NCBI GenBank assembly: GCA_964537285.1
Contig: CAZHZT010000003.1
Coordinates: forward strand, 1 to 64,000
Direction of reading: 5' to 3'
Source: CAZHZT01 sp964537285
Lineage (GTDB): Bacteria > Bacteroidota > Bacteroidia > Chitinophagales > Saprospiraceae
Length of the DNA stretch: 64,000 bases
Below are positions 52,943 to 60,904 of the stretch, piece by piece; positions within the stretch are counted from its first letter, which is position 1; each line of letters opens with the position of its first letter. The notes beneath the pieces were generated by a model that saw nothing but the letters and a program-made list of their open reading frames with translations, was not told the DNA's origin and ran no database searches. Position numbers and translations under genes: made by a program.

Positions 52943-53114
52943 GAGTTTTGCGTTTCGTAGTAAATATCGTTTTTTGACAAATTGTAAATATTAGGCTTGT
53001 TCTACAGCTGCTAATAAATTTTCTCCTCCCTACAGTAAGTAAAACATTAAATGTATATATAAGCCGTGATTAATTCTTAACTTTGAACTTTAAAATCTGT
53101 ATAGGAAGATCAAT

Positions 53115-53287
53115 CAGCGATTCTCGCTTTGAAAAATAAACGCGCCTACGGCGCGAAGTTCCTTTGAGAGGGAGCCCGAAAGGGCTATTTTGCTTCGCAA
53201 AATAGCCCTTTCGGGCTCCCTCAAAAGAAAATATCGCCGCGAAGCGGCGTAAATTTGGTTTTGGATTTCCAAAACGAGAATTGCTGA
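53115..53287. mobile_element. Family C hairpin element, copy 2, with near-exact TSD
   Basis: Outer ends CAGCGATTCTCGCTTT and the complement of CAGCAATTCTCGTTTT match copy 1. Inner hairpins include perfect 26-nt arms around TTC. Flanks AAGATCAAT and AAGATTAAT match at 8 of 9 positions, consistent with a 9-bp target duplication. Confidence 0.7.
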
Positions 53288-53314
53288 AGATTAATAAATT
53301 TTATTAATAAAATT

Positions 53315-53362
53315 CGTTCTTTAAAAGAAATTCCATTTCATCTCAATTTCTTTTAAAGAACC
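53315..53362. mobile_element. Miniature family A-like hairpin
   Basis: A 17-nt arm GTTCTTTAAAAGAAATT and its complement have a short loop. Flanks ATAAAATT and AAAAAATT match at 7 of 8, the duplication length seen in family A, though the sequence is AT-rich. It ends 24 nt before the DUF3127 gene. Confidence 0.55.
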
Positions 53363-53386
53363 AAAAAATTAAAGCACAAAAATATT

Positions 53387-53761
53387 ATGTCTTTTGAAAC
53401 TGAGGGCCGTTTACACAAAAAGTTTGACACTGAAAGCAAAACCCAAACCTTCCAGGCAAGAGAATTTGTTATCGAAATTGCCGATGGGAATTATCCACAA
53501 CTGATCAAATTCCAACTTGTTCAGGATCGTTGCGCCTTATTGGATGAATATAATGAAGGAGATAACATTAAAGTTCATTTCGACCTGCGCGGACGCGAAT
53601 GGAACGGAAAGTTTTTTACAAACCTGAATGCCTGGCGTATTGAAAAGGCTGGACAAGATCAAGCGAACAATGCTGCTCCTCCTGCCGGAAATGATGATGT
53701 GCCTTTCCCTTCAGCTTCAGATGAGCCGACGAATATGCCCGACGATGATTTACCCTTTTAG
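53387..53761 (+). CDS. DUF3127 OB-fold protein with SSB-like acidic tip
   Basis: The 124-residue protein fits DUF3127, with an OB-like core (about 1-85; QTFQAREFVIEIADG, FDLRGREWNGKFFTNLNAWRI). A flexible linker and an acidic C-terminus, PDDDLPF, mirror the SSB tip that recruits replication and repair proteins. Single-stranded DNA binding is an inference. The family is restricted to Bacteroidota as far as I recall. A strong palindrome follows the stop. Confidence 0.8.
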   Translation: MSFETEGRLHKKFDTESKTQTFQAREFVIEIADGNYPQLIKFQLVQDRCALLDEYNEGDNIKVHFDLRGREWNGKFFTNLNAWRIEKAGQDQANNAAPPAGNDDVPFPSASDEPTNMPDDDLPF

Positions 53762-53776
53762 AGTGATTTTTTTCAT

Positions 53777-53838
53777 AGAGAGGTATACTAAAAAACGGTT
53801 GTGGGCCTGCCCACAACCGTTTTTTAGTATACCTCTCT
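53777..53838. terminator. Perfect 30-nt-arm palindrome, bidirectional terminator
   Basis: Arms 53777-53806 and 53809-53838 pair exactly with a 2-nt CT loop (AGAGAGGTATACTAAAAAAC at the left edge). It lies between the convergent DUF3127 and bcp genes. Confidence 0.8.
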
Positions 53839-53845
53839 GTAAATA

Positions 53846-54307
53846 TTATCCAACCGCCTCCAAAATCTGCTCTGTGTGATTCTTGGTTTTTACTTTAGCA
53901 AAAACTTTTTCAATCACTCCTTCTTCATTAATCACAAAAGTAGAACGCAAGACGCCATCGTACTTTTTACCAAACATTTGCTTCTCCCCCCAAGCACCGA
54001 ACATTTTTAGTATCTCTTGCTCAGTATCCGCAATCAAGTCAAACCGGAAGCCATGTTTATTAATAAAATTCGTGTGCTTGCGCTGCGAATCCGGGCTTAC
54101 CCCCAGTAATGCGAAGCCTTTTTCCGTTAAAACTTCATAGTTATCCCTTAAGTTACAAGCCTCGGCCGTGCAACCTGGGGTACCATCTTTAGGGTAAAAA
54201 AATAAAATCAGCTTTCTACCTTTGAAATCCTCTAGTGAAACCTCTTCGCCATTTTGGTTGAGGCCTTTAAATGCGGGGGCTTTTTCCCCTTCCTGAATAA
54301 ATGCCAT
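53846..54307 (-). CDS. bcp: Thioredoxin-dependent thiol peroxidase (Bcp/PrxQ)
   Basis: From M at 54307 the protein has 153 residues, a normal PrxQ length. Peroxidatic and resolving cysteines are C46 and C51 in DGTPGCTAEAC, the hallmark spacing of four residues. It reduces hydrogen and organic peroxides. The longer frame with 12 extra residues (from 54343) would almost meet the M23 stop, and MAFIQEG is the better start. It ends a minus-strand run of five genes. Confidence 0.92.
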   Translation of the reverse strand: MAFIQEGEKAPAFKGLNQNGEEVSLEDFKGRKLILFFYPKDGTPGCTAEACNLRDNYEVLTEKGFALLGVSPDSQRKHTNFINKHGFRFDLIADTEQEILKMFGAWGEKQMFGKKYDGVLRSTFVINEEGVIEKVFAKVKTKNHTEQILEAVG

Positions 54308-54346
54308 AATTTTTTTAGCTAGGAAACAAGCCTGAACATACAAGGT

Positions 54347-56071
54347 TTAAATGGAAAACGCTTTTTCAAAAACACTTGTATTTCCCAAAGCATCTGTTAC
54401 TTCAAGTCTGAACTGATGTTTTCCAGGCTCCACCCGCCCATCAAAACGGTGGAACAAAAGTTTATTCTTGTAATCGTATTCCATTAAGATCCACTTCCCA
54501 TCCACAGTTGCTTTGTATTGTAGTCCGGCCACATTCCTGGCTACGAGCAAGTTATCATCAATGATAAAGGACATTTTGCTGTACCCGCGCATGTTGGCAC
54601 TGAAGCGCGAAGCTTTGATCGTTGGAGGAGTATCATCGATCATGATGCTATAATCTCCCAAGTCTCTTACTTTTGCATGTAATTTACCATCGTCTTCCCA
54701 TTCACCGCCACAATTGATCATATTGTTTTTGTTATCGCAGTAAGCGATAAATGCCTTAGCACGTTTCTCTTCGGGAAGCCGCTCCGGAGCAATAGCGATA
54801 TCGTAGTAAAGATGAACAGGTACTTTATAGTTGTGGATATGATGAACTTTTGAAAAAACATCCTCGGATTTATCATCTGAAGTTCGATAGCTTAAATAAA
54901 GATCTTCGTAAAAGCTGCCTTCAGGGAAAAACAACTTCAGCGAATTAGTCTCTATTGCGTTCGCTTCTTGGTAAGGAAGAATATAATTGTATGAGTTGCT
55001 GATAGTCGGTACTTCCACGTCTTTTTGTTTGATCCAAAACACCAATTTTGAGCTATTGCCTTTAATATCTCCGGATCTTACTTCGACCTTGGTCGCTTTT
55101 TTCTTCCCTACAGCAACCACCCCATTATCTGAAAGCTGCTTGTAAGCAGATAATTTATTTCCGGGCAGAACATAACATCGGTTAAAATTCCCTCCTTTTG
55201 TACATTTTTCTTCATAGTCAATATGGGCATTAATGTAGCGATATTCATCAAAACCAAACTTTTCCATTTGATATTGGTAAGTAAGCGAGTCATCTTGTAA
55301 AAGGAAAATCTCAAATACACCATTCATATTGGACACTCCTGTCATGAAATCATAAGTCTTAATCCCTATTCCTGCTCTGGAAGAATTGATATAAACCGTA
55401 TCCCGATCTAGCTTGTAGTTTCTTCCGGCTTTAGTCAAGCCAAACTGTTTGGTATCAAATGCTTCAAATTTATAGTTCAGGGCATATATTTTAAGCTCAT
55501 TCATAGTGGGGGCCGCCTTATCTAAAACATCAAAGCCAAAAAGCAATGGGTTAATCGGCTTTTCGCTACGGGTTTCTCTAATTTCAAAATGCAAATGCGG
55601 ACCGAAGGAATAACCGGAAGTCCCCATTTTACCAATTTCCTGACCTTTCTCTACCGGAAACATATCTTTATCGGGCACTATATCGATTTCAAAAGACTTG
55701 TTCTCGTATTGCCTTCCTTTTACATAATCAGCCACTTCGGGTTCAAAGGATGATAAATGAGCATAAACTGTAGTATACCCCTTCGGATGATCAATATATA
55801 TTACATTTCCATAGCCGGCAGCTTGTACTTTAATACGCGAAATATATCCTTCCGCACAAGCATATATTGGCTGTCCGGAGCGCCCGTCACGAGACTTGAT
55901 ATCGATTCCGAAGTGGAAGTGATTACTTCTCAATTCACCAAAGGTTCCCGACAGCCGGATAGCCCCCTCAATAGGAGATTGAAAATAGTTATCAGGATAT
56001 GGATCTGTAAAAAAAGAAAAGCATAAAACAAAAAGTAATAGCCCGGAAACAATTGTAAAAATGCGCAACAT
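54347..56071 (-). CDS. M23-family metallopeptidase
   Basis: An N-terminal signal or anchor helix (about 5-20) precedes an M23 LytM-like domain. Zinc ligands are H53 and D57 (HFHFGID) and H161 (HLHFE), with H105 and H159 also in place, so it looks catalytically complete. A beta-rich region of about 390 residues follows. Length is 574 residues. It should cut peptidoglycan cross-bridges in the periplasm. The gap to aat is 7 nt. Confidence 0.9.
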   Translation of the reverse strand: MLRIFTIVSGLLLFVLCFSFFTDPYPDNYFQSPIEGAIRLSGTFGELRSNHFHFGIDIKSRDGRSGQPIYACAEGYISRIKVQAAGYGNVIYIDHPKGYTTVYAHLSSFEPEVADYVKGRQYENKSFEIDIVPDKDMFPVEKGQEIGKMGTSGYSFGPHLHFEIRETRSEKPINPLLFGFDVLDKAAPTMNELKIYALNYKFEAFDTKQFGLTKAGRNYKLDRDTVYINSSRAGIGIKTYDFMTGVSNMNGVFEIFLLQDDSLTYQYQMEKFGFDEYRYINAHIDYEEKCTKGGNFNRCYVLPGNKLSAYKQLSDNGVVAVGKKKATKVEVRSGDIKGNSSKLVFWIKQKDVEVPTISNSYNYILPYQEANAIETNSLKLFFPEGSFYEDLYLSYRTSDDKSEDVFSKVHHIHNYKVPVHLYYDIAIAPERLPEEKRAKAFIAYCDNKNNMINCGGEWEDDGKLHAKVRDLGDYSIMIDDTPPTIKASRFSANMRGYSKMSFIIDDNLLVARNVAGLQYKATVDGKWILMEYDYKNKLLFHRFDGRVEPGKHQFRLEVTDALGNTSVFEKAFSI

Positions 56072-56078
56072 AAAAAAG

Positions 56079-56777
56079 TTATTCTTTATTCAATATTTCT
56101 TGCCAATTCCCTATCAGGGTGGGTTCCTGTTCATTTTTTTTTAAAAATGCAACAAACTCTGACCTTGAAATGAGTTTCGCTCCAAGGCTACCCAAATGCC
56201 CGGTTTCTTGTTGGCAATCAATCAGTTCAAAACCCTGTTCTCTTAATTTCCTGACCAGGCTGATAAACCCGAACTTCGAGGCATTACTCACATTCGCAAA
56301 CATAGATTCTCCAAAAAAGCACTTGCCTAAAGCGATACCATATAAGCCTCCCGCTAATTGCTCCCCTTGCCAAACCTCTACAGAGTGAGCGTACCCCATT
56401 TCATGAACTTTAACATACCCATCTACCATTTCCTCTGTAATCCAGGTCCCTTGTTGCCCTTTGCGTAGCTGATGTTTGCAATGGCGCATGACTGTTTCGA
56501 ACTGCTGATCATAAGTAACGGTAAACTTCTTTTGATTGAAATAGGGACGCATGCTTTTGCTCACTTTCAACTCCTCAGGAAAAAGCACAAATCGTGGATC
56601 AGGAGACCACCAAAGGATTGGGTTATATTCATTATACCAAGGAAAAATACCAAGACTGTAGGCAGTTAATATACGCTCAGGCGACAGGTCGCCGCCCGCT
56701 GCAAGCAATCCGTCGGGTCCGGCCCATTCCAGGGGAGGGAATATCAACTCGTTCTCCGGCAGCCAGGGAATCTTCAT
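56079..56777 (-). CDS. aat: Leucyl/phenylalanyl-tRNA-protein transferase
   Basis: The 232-residue protein matches Aat throughout: WLPENELIFPPLEWAGPDGLLAAGGDLSPERILTAY-type start (motifs FPP, GLLAAGGDL), GIFPWY, WWSPDPR, GGLYGIALG, GESMF and the C-terminal LIDCQQ. It transfers Leu or Phe to proteins beginning with Arg or Lys, creating N-degrons. It lies 55 nt downstream of clpS, so tagging and recognition steps are encoded together. Confidence 0.95.
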   Translation of the reverse strand: MKIPWLPENELIFPPLEWAGPDGLLAAGGDLSPERILTAYSLGIFPWYNEYNPILWWSPDPRFVLFPEELKVSKSMRPYFNQKKFTVTYDQQFETVMRHCKHQLRKGQQGTWITEEMVDGYVKVHEMGYAHSVEVWQGEQLAGGLYGIALGKCFFGESMFANVSNASKFGFISLVRKLREQGFELIDCQQETGHLGSLGAKLISRSEFVAFLKKNEQEPTLIGNWQEILNKE

Positions 56778-56832
56778 ATAGTCATCAGGACAAACAAGGC
56801 TTTCCTCTGTCCTGCAAAAGTTAATTCACAAA

Positions 56833-57144
56833 TTATTTCTTAATATCTTCAATTACTGCAGACAGGCCGCGATCAACCAACGCATCTTTCTTTGGGCGAA
56901 GTACGTTTTTGGGAGCCGTTTTGACTGTTGCTTTTCCTTTAAAATGAATGATCAAGGACAGTTGTTCTGCTTGTTCGTGCGTGTGTTTCAAAACTTCCAT
57001 GAAGCACTTAATCACCCAATCAAAGGTATTATGGTCATCATTGTAAACGATGAGCTCAGCAATTTCACCTGCGCCAATGTCTATTAGTTCTTCTTCGAGT
57101 AATAACTCTTCTGTCTCTTCGTAAAATTGGTTTTTATATCCCAT
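56833..57144 (-). CDS. clpS: ClpS N-degron adaptor
   Basis: From M at 57144 the protein has 103 residues, typical for ClpS, with VYNDDHNTFDWV (33-44) and H67 (SLIIHFKGKA) forming the N-degron pocket. It hands N-end-rule substrates to ClpAP/ClpCP. The frame up to 57270 would translate the adjacent palindrome, so I reject that longer start; M at 57165 is an alternative. It sits between prx and aat on one strand. Confidence 0.92.
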   Translation of the reverse strand: MGYKNQFYEETEELLLEEELIDIGAGEIAELIVYNDDHNTFDWVIKCFMEVLKHTHEQAEQLSLIIHFKGKATVKTAPKNVLRPKKDALVDRGLSAVIEDIKK

Positions 57145-57212
57145 GGTGTAATTTTTCCCTCTCATCAAATTGACTTCAAAAGTAATATTTTTTGAGCGCA
57201 TTTCCAATGATT

Positions 57213-57314
57213 GTAAAGAATGCTTTAAGCGGTTTGAATTAAAACAATGCAAGCTTGTGGCCTGGGCCACAAGCTTGCATTGTTTTAATTCAAACCGCTT
57301 AAAGCATTCTTTAC
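57213..57314. terminator. Perfect 50-nt-arm palindrome containing a gene end
   Basis: Arms 57213-57262 and 57265-57314 are exactly complementary, with a 2-nt TG loop. The right arm includes the last ten codons, with the stop, of the peroxiredoxin gene; the left arm is its inverted copy in the clpS leader. It can terminate prx transcription before clpS. Confidence 0.85.
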
Positions 57315-57755
57315 GGCCTCAAAGTCAGGCATTTCACCCGCATTGTCTAACACCTCTGCGTAGCGAATAATTCCATCTTTATCAATAACAAATGCAGATC
57401 TTTTGGAAACGCCTTTCATTCCAAGCACAAAATCTTCATAAATAGTATCATATGCGTTGGAAATTTCTTTATTAAAATCAGAGAGTACGGGGAAGTTAAG
57501 GTTTTGCTCGGATTTGAATTTCTCCAAAGTGAACGGAGAATCTACAGAAACAGCTAAAACCTGAGCATTTAAACCTTCATAAGTTGAGATATTATCGCGC
57601 ATAGTGCACAATTCCTCGGTACAAACAGAAGTAAATGCCATTGGAAAAAACAACAGAACGACATTCTGCCCCTTGTAGTTCGCCAATGAAACCTGAGATT
57701 TATCGGATGCATAAAGTGTAAAATCCGGAGCGGTATCGCCAATTTGTAAAGACAT
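57285..57755 (-). CDS. Peroxiredoxin (AhpC/TSA, AhpE-like)
   Basis: The 156-residue peroxiredoxin has the peroxidatic cysteine at C45 in FTSVCTEELC, with a second cysteine at C50. It begins with the usual DTAPDFTLY segment. It reduces peroxides in the cytoplasm. Its last ten codons lie in the right arm of the 102-bp palindrome. It is the first gene of the run towards clpS, aat, M23 and bcp. Confidence 0.9.
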   Translation of the reverse strand: MSLQIGDTAPDFTLYASDKSQVSLANYKGQNVVLLFFPMAFTSVCTEELCTMRDNISTYEGLNAQVLAVSVDSPFTLEKFKSEQNLNFPVLSDFNKEISNAYDTIYEDFVLGMKGVSKRSAFVIDKDGIIRYAEVLDNAGEMPDFEAVKNALSGLN

Positions 57756-57788
57756 GCTCTTGTAAGTTTTTAGTTTTAAATAAATAGG

Positions 57789-57818
57789 TTTACAGATTCA
57801 GAGATAAAAGTATATTTG
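57789..57818 (+). promoter_or_regulatory. Bacteroidota-type promoter for the EamA gene
   Basis: TATATTTG (57811-57818) matches TAnnTTTG, with a TTTA at 57789 about 18 nt upstream as a degenerate -33 box. Spacing to the start at 57859 is suitable. Confidence 0.45.
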
Positions 57819-57858
57819 CACAACTTTTAGTTAAATAGATGCGAGTTCGGAGTGACTC

Positions 57859-58815
57859 ATGTTTGACAATCCGAACTCGTATCTAAACCAAGCGTATATT
57901 GTTTTGTTCAACAAAAATCAAAGACACTTTTTGAAGCCAGTAACTAAAGCATACATCGAGCTACATATTGCCGTTCTTTTATTCGGGATCACGGCAATTC
58001 TGGGGGACCTTATTCAGCTTTCTGCAATGGTTATGGTATGGTGGCGAATGCTATTGACCAGCCTGAGCCTGATTCTGATCATTTATATTGCCCGAACCTG
58101 GCAATCCATGCCCAGAAAAACCATCCTAACTTTTATGGGCATAGGCGTTATTGTAGCTTTGCACTGGATCTGCTTTTTTGGATCTGTAAAATTGGCTAAT
58201 GCTTCAATAGGCGTAATTTGCATGGCTACCACCTCCTTTTTCACCGCCATTCTGGAGCCACTTGTATTCAGAAGCCGCATCAAAAGATATGAGCTTATAC
58301 TTGGCCTGATGATCATTCCCGGAATGATACTTGTCGTTGGCAATGTAGAAGTTTCTATGATGGCAGGGGTATGGGTCGGCTTGCTCTCAGCCTTATTAGC
58401 AGCCATTTTTGCGACATTTAATAAAGCCATGATCCAAAGATCGGACCCTTTGAACATCACACTACTTGAACTGGGAAGCGGTTGGTTATTTATCACCTTA
58501 TTGCTTCCGTTCTTTTTCACTTCGGGCTCCGATGAAACTTTTTGGCCAACCTTAACTGATTGGTTATACCTGGCAATACTCGCTTTCGTATGTACTACTT
58601 TGGCCTATGTACTCGCGCTCAGAGCATTGCATCACATTAGCGCCTTTGCTTCTAACCTAACCATTAATCTTGAGCCCGTTTACGGGATCATTTTAGCTTG
58701 GCTATTACTTAATGAGAACGAGGAGCTGCAACCTGGCTTTTATTGGGGCGGACTACTCATTCTATTAGCCGTTTTTAGCTATCCTTTTATTAAAAAAAGA
58801 TTTGAGCCGAGTTAA
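57859..58815 (+). CDS. EamA-family DMT transporter
   Basis: The 318-residue protein has ten hydrophobic helices arranged as two EamA repeats, with the usual LHWICFFGSVKLANASIGV and ALRALHHISAFASNLTINLEPVYG segments. It would export or exchange a small metabolite, perhaps an amino acid or nucleotide-derived compound. The first 25 residues are polar and a TTG start at 57930 is a possible alternative. Its stop overlaps that of the convergent next gene (TTAA). Confidence 0.85.
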   Translation: MFDNPNSYLNQAYIVLFNKNQRHFLKPVTKAYIELHIAVLLFGITAILGDLIQLSAMVMVWWRMLLTSLSLILIIYIARTWQSMPRKTILTFMGIGVIVALHWICFFGSVKLANASIGVICMATTSFFTAILEPLVFRSRIKRYELILGLMIIPGMILVVGNVEVSMMAGVWVGLLSALLAAIFATFNKAMIQRSDPLNITLLELGSGWLFITLLLPFFFTSGSDETFWPTLTDWLYLAILAFVCTTLAYVLALRALHHISAFASNLTINLEPVYGIILAWLLLNENEELQPGFYWGGLLILLAVFSYPFIKKRFEPS

Positions 58816-59537
58816 TCCTCAGCATTATCATATTTATTAGCAAACCCAAGGAAAGAAAAAAGCCTTCCCTCCCATTTGGCAATTCGCTTTTCTAATGATT
58901 TTTCAAAAACCTTTTCATTATTTGAAAAGACCGTTAACATCTGATTTAAAAGCGAATAAAGCCGAATATTGTAAGGAAAGGGAGGTGAAAGATCCTCGAA
59001 GTTTTTATCCTGGATGATAACAGCTATGATCCCTGAAGTATCCTCAATATCTGTTCGGCCAATTCTCGTAAAAAATACTTCGCTCTCTGTGAGAATGATC
59101 TTTGGATCAATATTAAGATCTCGATCCAAAAATACCCCTAGCCCCCTTTTTTTACTATCCAGAATGAGATGCGTACTTGTATCGTAAGTAATATATAGTT
59201 TTGCAAAGGTAAAGTTATCATAGAAGCACTCCACCAGATCTTTGTTAAATTGATCTCTTTCTTCTATTAGTCCTTGATATTCTAACTCTAATTTCTTTTT
59301 CCCGGAAGGCTTGAGATTAGGATTGGCCAATATTTTCTCATAAGCATCTGCTTTGTTCTTTTTACTGGCTAGCCTAAGAATCAAAGCCCCCTCTCTAAAT
59401 TTCTTTACTTCCTTCATTGCTATAATAGTAGCAGAATCTGGCACATAAGTGTTATCAGGAAGCCTTTGTGCCGATACAGTCGTGTAAAAGGCCAAATAAA
59501 AAAGTACCCCTGGAATGAACCCAAAAACATATCGCAT
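58812..59537 (-). CDS. Exported hypothetical protein
   Basis: Starting at M 59537 the 241-residue product has a signal peptide (MRYVFGF...VSAQ, about 1-24) and a helical then mixed domain with a repeated charged pattern. No family is recognised. The longer frame to 59612 runs into a family A element and is rejected. It is convergent with the EamA gene with overlapping stops and no terminator between. Confidence 0.65.
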   Translation of the reverse strand: MRYVFGFIPGVLFYLAFYTTVSAQRLPDNTYVPDSATIIAMKEVKKFREGALILRLASKKNKADAYEKILANPNLKPSGKKKLELEYQGLIEERDQFNKDLVECFYDNFTFAKLYITYDTSTHLILDSKKRGLGVFLDRDLNIDPKIILTESEVFFTRIGRTDIEDTSGIIAVIIQDKNFEDLSPPFPYNIRLYSLLNQMLTVFSNNEKVFEKSLEKRIAKWEGRLFSFLGFANKYDNAED

Positions 59538-59552
59538 ACCGTTGATATTAAA

Positions 59553-59785
59553 AGTCTTTTGACTGAAATTGTGAAAAATGGAGTTTAAAAAGGATAATCC
59601 CTTTTTAGCCATCAGGGCATTCAGGTTTTACCCTTTTAGTTCTTTGACATAAATTGTGAAAAAATGGAACTTCAAAATGATAAGCCTTTCAGCCACAAGG
59701 GCATTCAAGGCTTATCATTTTGAAGTTCCACACAATTTGTCAAAGAACGATCCTTTTTAAACCCCACTCAATTTGTCAAAAAACG
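59553..59785. mobile_element. Older family A element split by insertion
   Basis: The left part (59553-59637) and right part (59750-59785) are one family A copy of the TTTAAAAAGGATAA subtype, interrupted by a second copy. Its outer ends GTCTTTTGAC and GTCAAAAAAC are diverged and no target duplication is left. Confidence 0.75.
59638..59749. mobile_element. Family A element inserted in another copy
   Basis: This 112-bp copy has clean ends GTTCTTTGAC and GTCAAAGAAC. Flanks ACCCTTTT (59630-59637) and ATCCTTTT (59750-59757) match at 7 of 8, and removing the element plus one flank restores the sequence seen in the copy at 11578. Confidence 0.85.
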
Positions 59786-59841
59786 ACTAAAAATAATTAT
59801 TTAAGTAAGATGTCCGTTAGTAATTTCGACAATAGATTCCG

Positions 59842-59849
59842 TACATTTG
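59842..59849 (+). promoter_or_regulatory. Possible -7 box of the moxR operon
   Basis: TACATTTG matches TAnnTTTG 31 nt before the moxR start; no convincing -33 box is seen. Confidence 0.4.
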
Positions 59850-59879
59850 GGAAATCTGCATTAATTACAACAACATCGC

Positions 59880-60881
59880 ATGCAAGCATCAGTTGATATC
59901 GAAGCGCTAAATCAGCAAATTTTTGAAGAAAGCGCATTTCTCGAAAACCTTAACGCTGCCACAGCTGAAGTCATTGTGGGGCAGGAAACTATGATCGAAC
60001 GCCTCTTGCTTGGCTTGCTTTCTAATGGCCATGTCCTATTAGAAGGCCTCCCCGGCCTTGCCAAAACACTGGCCATAAAAACGCTTTCAAAAGCGATTGA
60101 CGCTTCTTTTAGCCGCATCCAATTTACTCCGGACCTGCTCCCCGCGGACATTCTGGGTACAATGATCTACAACCCGGCCGATAATGGCTTTTTTGTTCGC
60201 AAAGGCCCTATATTTGCAAACCTCATCCTGGCTGATGAAATTAACCGTGCCCCTGCCAAAGTGCAAAGTGCTTTACTTGAGGCCATGCAAGAACGACAGG
60301 TAACCATTGGAAATGACACCTTCAAACTCGAAGAACCCTTCCTTGTAATGGCCACCCAAAACCCAATCGAGCAAGAAGGCACCTACCCCCTTCCGGAAGC
60401 TCAGGTAGATCGCTTTATGCTTAAAGTCAAAATTTCTTACCCCACATTCGAAGATGAGCGCGAAATCATTCGAAGAAACCTTCGCCCCAGTAACGACTGG
60501 AAACCCTCCGAACCCGTCATTCAACCACAGGATATACTAAAGGCCCGGCAAACAGTTGCAAAAGTATATCTGGATGAGCGAATAGAAAAATATATTTTGG
60601 ACATCGTCTTTGCTACCAGAAATCCGGAAGATTACGGCCTCAATGACCTCAAACTCCTTATAAACTACGGTGGCTCCCCCAGGGCGAGCATCAACCTGGC
60701 TTTAGCTGCAAAGGCACATGCTTTCATCCAAAGAAGGGGCTTTGTCATCCCTGAAGATATTCGAGATATTTGCTTTGATGTCCTCCGTCACCGAATCGGC
60801 CTTTCCTATGAAGCAGAAGCGGAAAATATAAGCCCGGAGGATATTGTTCGAAAAATCATACAAAGCGTGGAAGTACCTTAA
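59880..60881 (+). CDS. MoxR-family AAA+ ATPase
   Basis: The 333-residue ATPase has Walker A GLPGLAKT (56-63), Walker B ILADEINRAP (D119-E120) and the sensor region NPIEQEGTYPLPEAQ. MoxR proteins are chaperone-like and act with DUF58/vWA partners on cell-envelope or redox enzymes. It heads an operon with a DUF3298-like, a DUF58 and a BatD-like gene. Confidence 0.93.
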   Translation: MQASVDIEALNQQIFEESAFLENLNAATAEVIVGQETMIERLLLGLLSNGHVLLEGLPGLAKTLAIKTLSKAIDASFSRIQFTPDLLPADILGTMIYNPADNGFFVRKGPIFANLILADEINRAPAKVQSALLEAMQERQVTIGNDTFKLEEPFLVMATQNPIEQEGTYPLPEAQVDRFMLKVKISYPTFEDEREIIRRNLRPSNDWKPSEPVIQPQDILKARQTVAKVYLDERIEKYILDIVFATRNPEDYGLNDLKLLINYGGSPRASINLALAAKAHAFIQRRGFVIPEDIRDICFDVLRHRIGLSYEAEAENISPEDIVRKIIQSVEVP

Positions 60882-60904
60882 TCCTTTAATTGGAAGACTT
60901 AATT

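Larger units (their letters stand above)
52943..53386. other. Repeat-filled divergent spacer
   Basis: No gene is visible. In order it contains a left-end family A fragment (52969-52985), a half of family E (52991-53014), a family C element (53115-53287) and a 48-bp miniature family A element (53315-53362). Confidence 0.75.

Noticed and set aside
53616..53879. Frames on both strands through the 53.8-kb palindrome
   Set aside because: They read through a terminator hairpin and overlap DUF3127 and bcp.
57170..57370. 66-codon plus-strand frame and the 42-codon N-terminal extension of clpS
   Set aside because: Both translate the 102-bp palindrome and share the same peptide from its two arms.
59537..59612. 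25-codon N-terminal extension of the 58.8-kb gene
   Set aside because: It lies in a family A element and would hide a clear signal peptide at the internal Met.
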